Assembly (NCBI GenBank): GCA_013214885.1
Contig: JABSRS010000152.1
Location: forward strand, 1-7,629
DNA length: 7,629 bases
DNA from: Gammaproteobacteria bacterium
Lineage (GTDB): Bacteria > Pseudomonadota > Gammaproteobacteria > Enterobacterales > Psychrobiaceae
Direction of reading: 5' to 3'
Every line of letters starts with the position of its first letter. Position 1 is the stretch's first letter. Positions 5,828 to 7,629 of the stretch are shown here, in pieces. The position numbers and the translations under genes are program-made. The notes below the pieces were generated by a model. It was given only the letters and a program-made list of their open reading frames with translations. It was not told the origin of the DNA and did not search any database.

Positions 5828-7009
5828 TTAGGCGGTTAAATCTTCACTGGGTCCAAAAAACTCATAATGAATTTGGGCTTGAGGGATCCCGAGACTGTTA
5901 GCTATTTTCAGCGCTGCGCGCATAAAAGGCATTGGACCGAGTAAGTAAAATTCGACATCACGGTTATCTGGTAATTGTTGCGCGATCAATTGCTCGGTAA
6001 TAAAACCTGTCGCATCAGGCTGACAATGTTGTTGCGGATCGCTGTAAATATATAACGTTGAAATATGATCGTGGGTTACTGCTAATTGGTTCACGTGATC
6101 TTTAAAAGCGTGGACGTCACTGTTGATTGCCCCGTGAATAAAACGGATGTCTCGACCCGAATTCGCTGCGATATTAAGCATACTAATCGCTGGTGTAATA
6201 CCCACTCCACCGGTCACTAAAATTAATGGTTTGTTATTCTCACGTAAGGTGAAATCACCAGCGGGATGGGTAAGTTTAACCGTATTGCCAAGATGCAGAT
6301 TGTTGTGAAGGTGATTTGAAACCACACCTTGGGGTTCCCGCTTAACGCTGATCCGTAAATAACGCTGATTCGGGGCGTCGGATAAACTGTAATTTCTGCG
6401 AATTTGTGCTCCCTTTACATCATCTAAAATAATGGTCAGGAATTGTCCCGCTGCATATTCAGGTACCCCTTGACCATCGACTGGCTCAAAATAGAACGAG
6501 GTGATCACCGAACTTTCATCAACGCGCTTAACTAATTTGAACTCACGCTCACCACGCCAGCCACCCGTTTTCTTTTCATTGTTGGTGTATATAGCCTCTT
6601 CTGCCGCAATCAGAATATTAGCCAATTGGCCATAGGCCTTAGCCCAAGCATCCATAATCTGATCGGTGGCAGCAGCACCAAGTACCGTTTCTATTGCTTG
6701 TAATAAACACCCACCCACGGCGTCGTATTGCGCAGGTAAGATCCCCAATGACGCATGTTTTTGAACTATTTTATTGACTGCTTCACTTAAATTCCCTAGT
6801 TCATCGATATTGGCACCATAAGCAATCACGGCATTGGCCAATGCTTTAGGTTGAGTACCTTTACCTTGATTGGTTTGGTTGAAGTAAGGCACGACATCTG
6901 GATGCTGGGCAAATAACAACGGGTAAAATACTTTAGTAATTTCGTTAGCATGAATTTGTAAAACGGGGACGGTTGATTTAATAATTTTAACTATATTGGC
7001 GTCTAACAT
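5828..7009 (-). CDS. hmp: Flavohaemoglobin, nitric oxide dioxygenase
   Basis: The 393-residue cytoplasmic enzyme oxidises NO with O2 and NAD(P)H to nitrate. Its length matches E. coli Hmp (396). The N-terminal globin domain (1-140) has distal Tyr29 and Gln53, proximal haem ligand His85 (QKHASLG) and Tyr95, all at the E. coli numbering. A glutamate in the IAAEEAIY segment (137-138) corresponds to the conserved catalytic-network Glu. The FAD domain (about 150-255) shows RRNYSLS (204-210). The NAD domain shows TGGVGITP (266-273), LGPMPFM (357-363) and the C-terminal HYEFFGP. The usual Cys of the CGPxxFM motif is Leu here. The ATG has AGAGGA (7017-7022) seven bases upstream. Expression is predicted to be NO-induced through the divergent norR, a sigma-54-type promoter and three NorR sites. 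The HPP gene follows downstream. Confidence 0.97.
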   Translation of the reverse strand: MLDANIVKIIKSTVPVLQIHANEITKVFYPLLFAQHPDVVPYFNQTNQGKGTQPKALANAVIAYGANIDELGNLSEAVNKIVQKHASLGILPAQYDAVGGCLLQAIETVLGAAATDQIMDAWAKAYGQLANILIAAEEAIYTNNEKKTGGWRGEREFKLVKRVDESSVITSFYFEPVDGQGVPEYAAGQFLTIILDDVKGAQIRRNYSLSDAPNQRYLRISVKREPQGVVSNHLHNNLHLGNTVKLTHPAGDFTLRENNKPLILVTGGVGITPAISMLNIAANSGRDIRFIHGAINSDVHAFKDHVNQLAVTHDHISTLYIYSDPQQHCQPDATGFITEQLIAQQLPDNRDVEFYLLGPMPFMRAALKIANSLGIPQAQIHYEFFGPSEDLTA

Positions 7010-7050
7010 GGCGCATTCCTCTTGGTATAATATCTAGCATTATTCCCTCT

Positions 7051-7068
7051 ATACACAGAGCGTGCCAA
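7051..7068 (-). promoter_or_regulatory. Sigma-54 (-24/-12) promoter of hmp
   Basis: On the minus strand the sequence reads TTGGCACG-CTCT-GTGTAT. The -24 element TGGCACG is a perfect match to the sigma-54 consensus. The -12 element has GT where GC is usual, at the correct 10-base spacing from the GG. It lies about 42 bp upstream of the hmp start codon and faces hmp. NorR is an obligate sigma-54 activator, so the context supports the call despite the imperfect -12. Confidence 0.75.
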
Positions 7069-7120
7069 TTTGTTATCTTATTGATTAGTATGCTTTTAAT
7101 AAAATGCCAGTTAGCGCAGG

Positions 7121-7131
7121 GTTAAATTGAC
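7121..7131. promoter_or_regulatory. NorR enhancer site 1
   Basis: GT-TAAATTG-AC fits the NorR consensus GT-N7-AC and extends symmetrically to GGT...ACC. Its centre lies about 60 bp upstream of the sigma-54 -24 element, a normal enhancer distance. It shares bases with the FNR-like box at 7127-7140. Confidence 0.7.
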
Positions 7132-7140
7132 CTAGATCAA
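7127..7140. promoter_or_regulatory. FNR/DNR-type box overlapping NorR site 1
   Basis: TTGAC-CTAG-ATCAA matches TTGAT-N4-ATCAA at nine of ten bases. An anaerobic (FNR/EtrA) or NO-sensing (DNR/NNR) regulator could bind here. It shares five bases with NorR site 1, so the two proteins might compete. TTGACC (7127-7132) could alternatively serve as a -35 for norR. Confidence 0.45.
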
Positions 7141-7147
7141 TGAATGT

Positions 7148-7158
7148 GTCATTTAGAC
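7148..7158. promoter_or_regulatory. NorR enhancer site 2
   Basis: GT-CATTTAG-AC fits GT-N7-AC exactly, with an AT-rich core as in known NorR sites. Its centre is 27 bp from site 1 and 20 bp from site 3. Confidence 0.7.
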
Positions 7159-7167
7159 CCGTTATAG

Positions 7168-7178
7168 GTTATTATGAC
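7168..7178. promoter_or_regulatory. NorR enhancer site 3, next to the norR start codon
   Basis: GT-TATTATG-AC fits GT-N7-AC and ends three bases before the norR ATG. Three sites are also the arrangement reported upstream of E. coli norVW. Binding here would be expected to hinder norR transcription, consistent with autorepression. Confidence 0.65.
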
Positions 7179-7181
7179 TGG

Positions 7182-7629
7182 ATGAATATTTCCCCCCTTA
7201 TTGATATTGTTGAAGACTTAAACTGTGAATTAACTCAAGCCGAGCGTTTTAAGCGTTTAGTGTTAGCAATTCAACGAGCGATCCCTTGTGATGTCGTTGC
7301 ACTGCTTAAGTTAAATGATGGCTATCTGGTCCCCGTGGCAACGCTCGGGTTAAAGGATGAAGCCTTAGCGCGGCAGTTTGCCATTGAACAGCACCCACGG
7401 TTGCAGCATATATTGAGCAACTCACAAATTACCCGCTTTGATAGTGACTCTGATTTAGCCGATCCTTATGATGGTTTAGTCCAAGATGGCAGTGATCAGT
7501 TACACATCCATGATTGCATGGGGAGTACTATTTTAATTGATGGCAAACCTTGGGGAGTGTTAACCCTAGATGCAATGCAAGCTGGGAGCTTTAGCGCATT
7601 AGATCCAATCGAAACCCGAGCTTACATCG
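7182..7629 (+). CDS. norR: NO-responsive sigma-54 activator NorR, N-terminal GAF domain only (cut by window end)
   Basis: The first 149 codons of a gene running off the window. NorR senses NO at a mononuclear non-haem iron in its GAF domain, which then releases its AAA+ domain to activate sigma-54 polymerase. The visible part is that GAF domain. HPRL (71-74) carries the conserved Arg, and ADPYDGL (93-99) supplies D94 and D97. HDC (110-112) supplies H110 and C112, and LTLDAMQ (127-133) supplies D130. These match the proposed E. coli iron ligands D96, D99, H111, C113 and D131. The AAA+ and helix-turn-helix domains lie beyond the window. The ATG at 7182 is chosen because an earlier ATG (7174) stops after three codons. 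The ribosome site is weak. It is divergent from hmp, with 172 bp between the start codons. Confidence 0.93.
   Translation, partial: MNISPLIDIVEDLNCELTQAERFKRLVLAIQRAIPCDVVALLKLNDGYLVPVATLGLKDEALARQFAIEQHPRLQHILSNSQITRFDSDSDLADPYDGLVQDGSDQLHIHDCMGSTILIDGKPWGVLTLDAMQAGSFSALDPIETRAYI

Noticed and set aside
1..7629. CRISPR array, tRNA, rRNA, prophage or insertion-sequence genes
   Set aside because: No regularly spaced repeats, cloverleaf sequences, transposase or phage motifs were seen on either strand.

Overview
The window looks like chromosomal DNA from a marine gammaproteobacterium, most plausibly in the Alteromonadales (Shewanella/Colwellia type). The support is AT-rich DNA with good Shine-Dalgarno sites, a Der C-terminus and a NorR/Hmp pair of gammaproteobacterial type, a CRP-consensus operator, and a TonB-dependent receptor of the kind abundant in these bacteria. 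The genus is inference; no rRNA or other decisive marker is present.

Layout. (1) 1-623: the 3' end of der (ribosome-assembly GTPase) and its intrinsic terminator. (2) 624-3221: a monocistronic TonB-dependent outer-membrane receptor. It has a perfect palindromic CRP-type site, a fitting class I promoter, a long leader and a strong terminator. (3) 3222-3620: a gene-free stretch holding a 126-bp imperfect palindrome followed at once by a 14-bp-arm REP-like hairpin, probably a dispersed repeat. (4) 3621-5206: two divergent genes, a flavodoxin-fold NAD(P)H-dependent FMN reductase (-) and a radical SAM protein with a CX4CX2C cluster motif (+). The reductase lies behind a textbook SoxR promoter: a perfect 18-bp CCTCAAGTTAACTTGAGG core in a 19-bp spacer. 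(5) 5207-7629: an HPP-family membrane protein (-) downstream of hmp, the flavohaemoglobin NO dioxygenase (-), divergent from the start of norR (+), which is cut by the window end. The hmp-norR intergenic region carries a sigma-54-type promoter facing hmp, three GT-N7-AC NorR enhancer motifs, and an FNR/DNR-like box overlapping the first of them.

How the genes work together. The right half reads as a redox and nitrosative-stress block. NorR senses NO through the iron in its GAF domain and would activate hmp through sigma-54. Hmp converts NO to nitrate. The HPP protein, from a family with a reported nitrite transporter in plants, may handle an oxidised nitrogen product, though this is inference. 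The FMN reductase would be induced separately by SoxR, which senses redox-cycling compounds and can also respond to NO. The left half (der, receptor) is unrelated housekeeping and nutrient uptake. I see no sign of a wholly new system. The best leads are the dense regulatory region between hmp and norR, the SoxR promoter on a structural gene, the hmp-HPP linkage, and the composite palindromic repeat.
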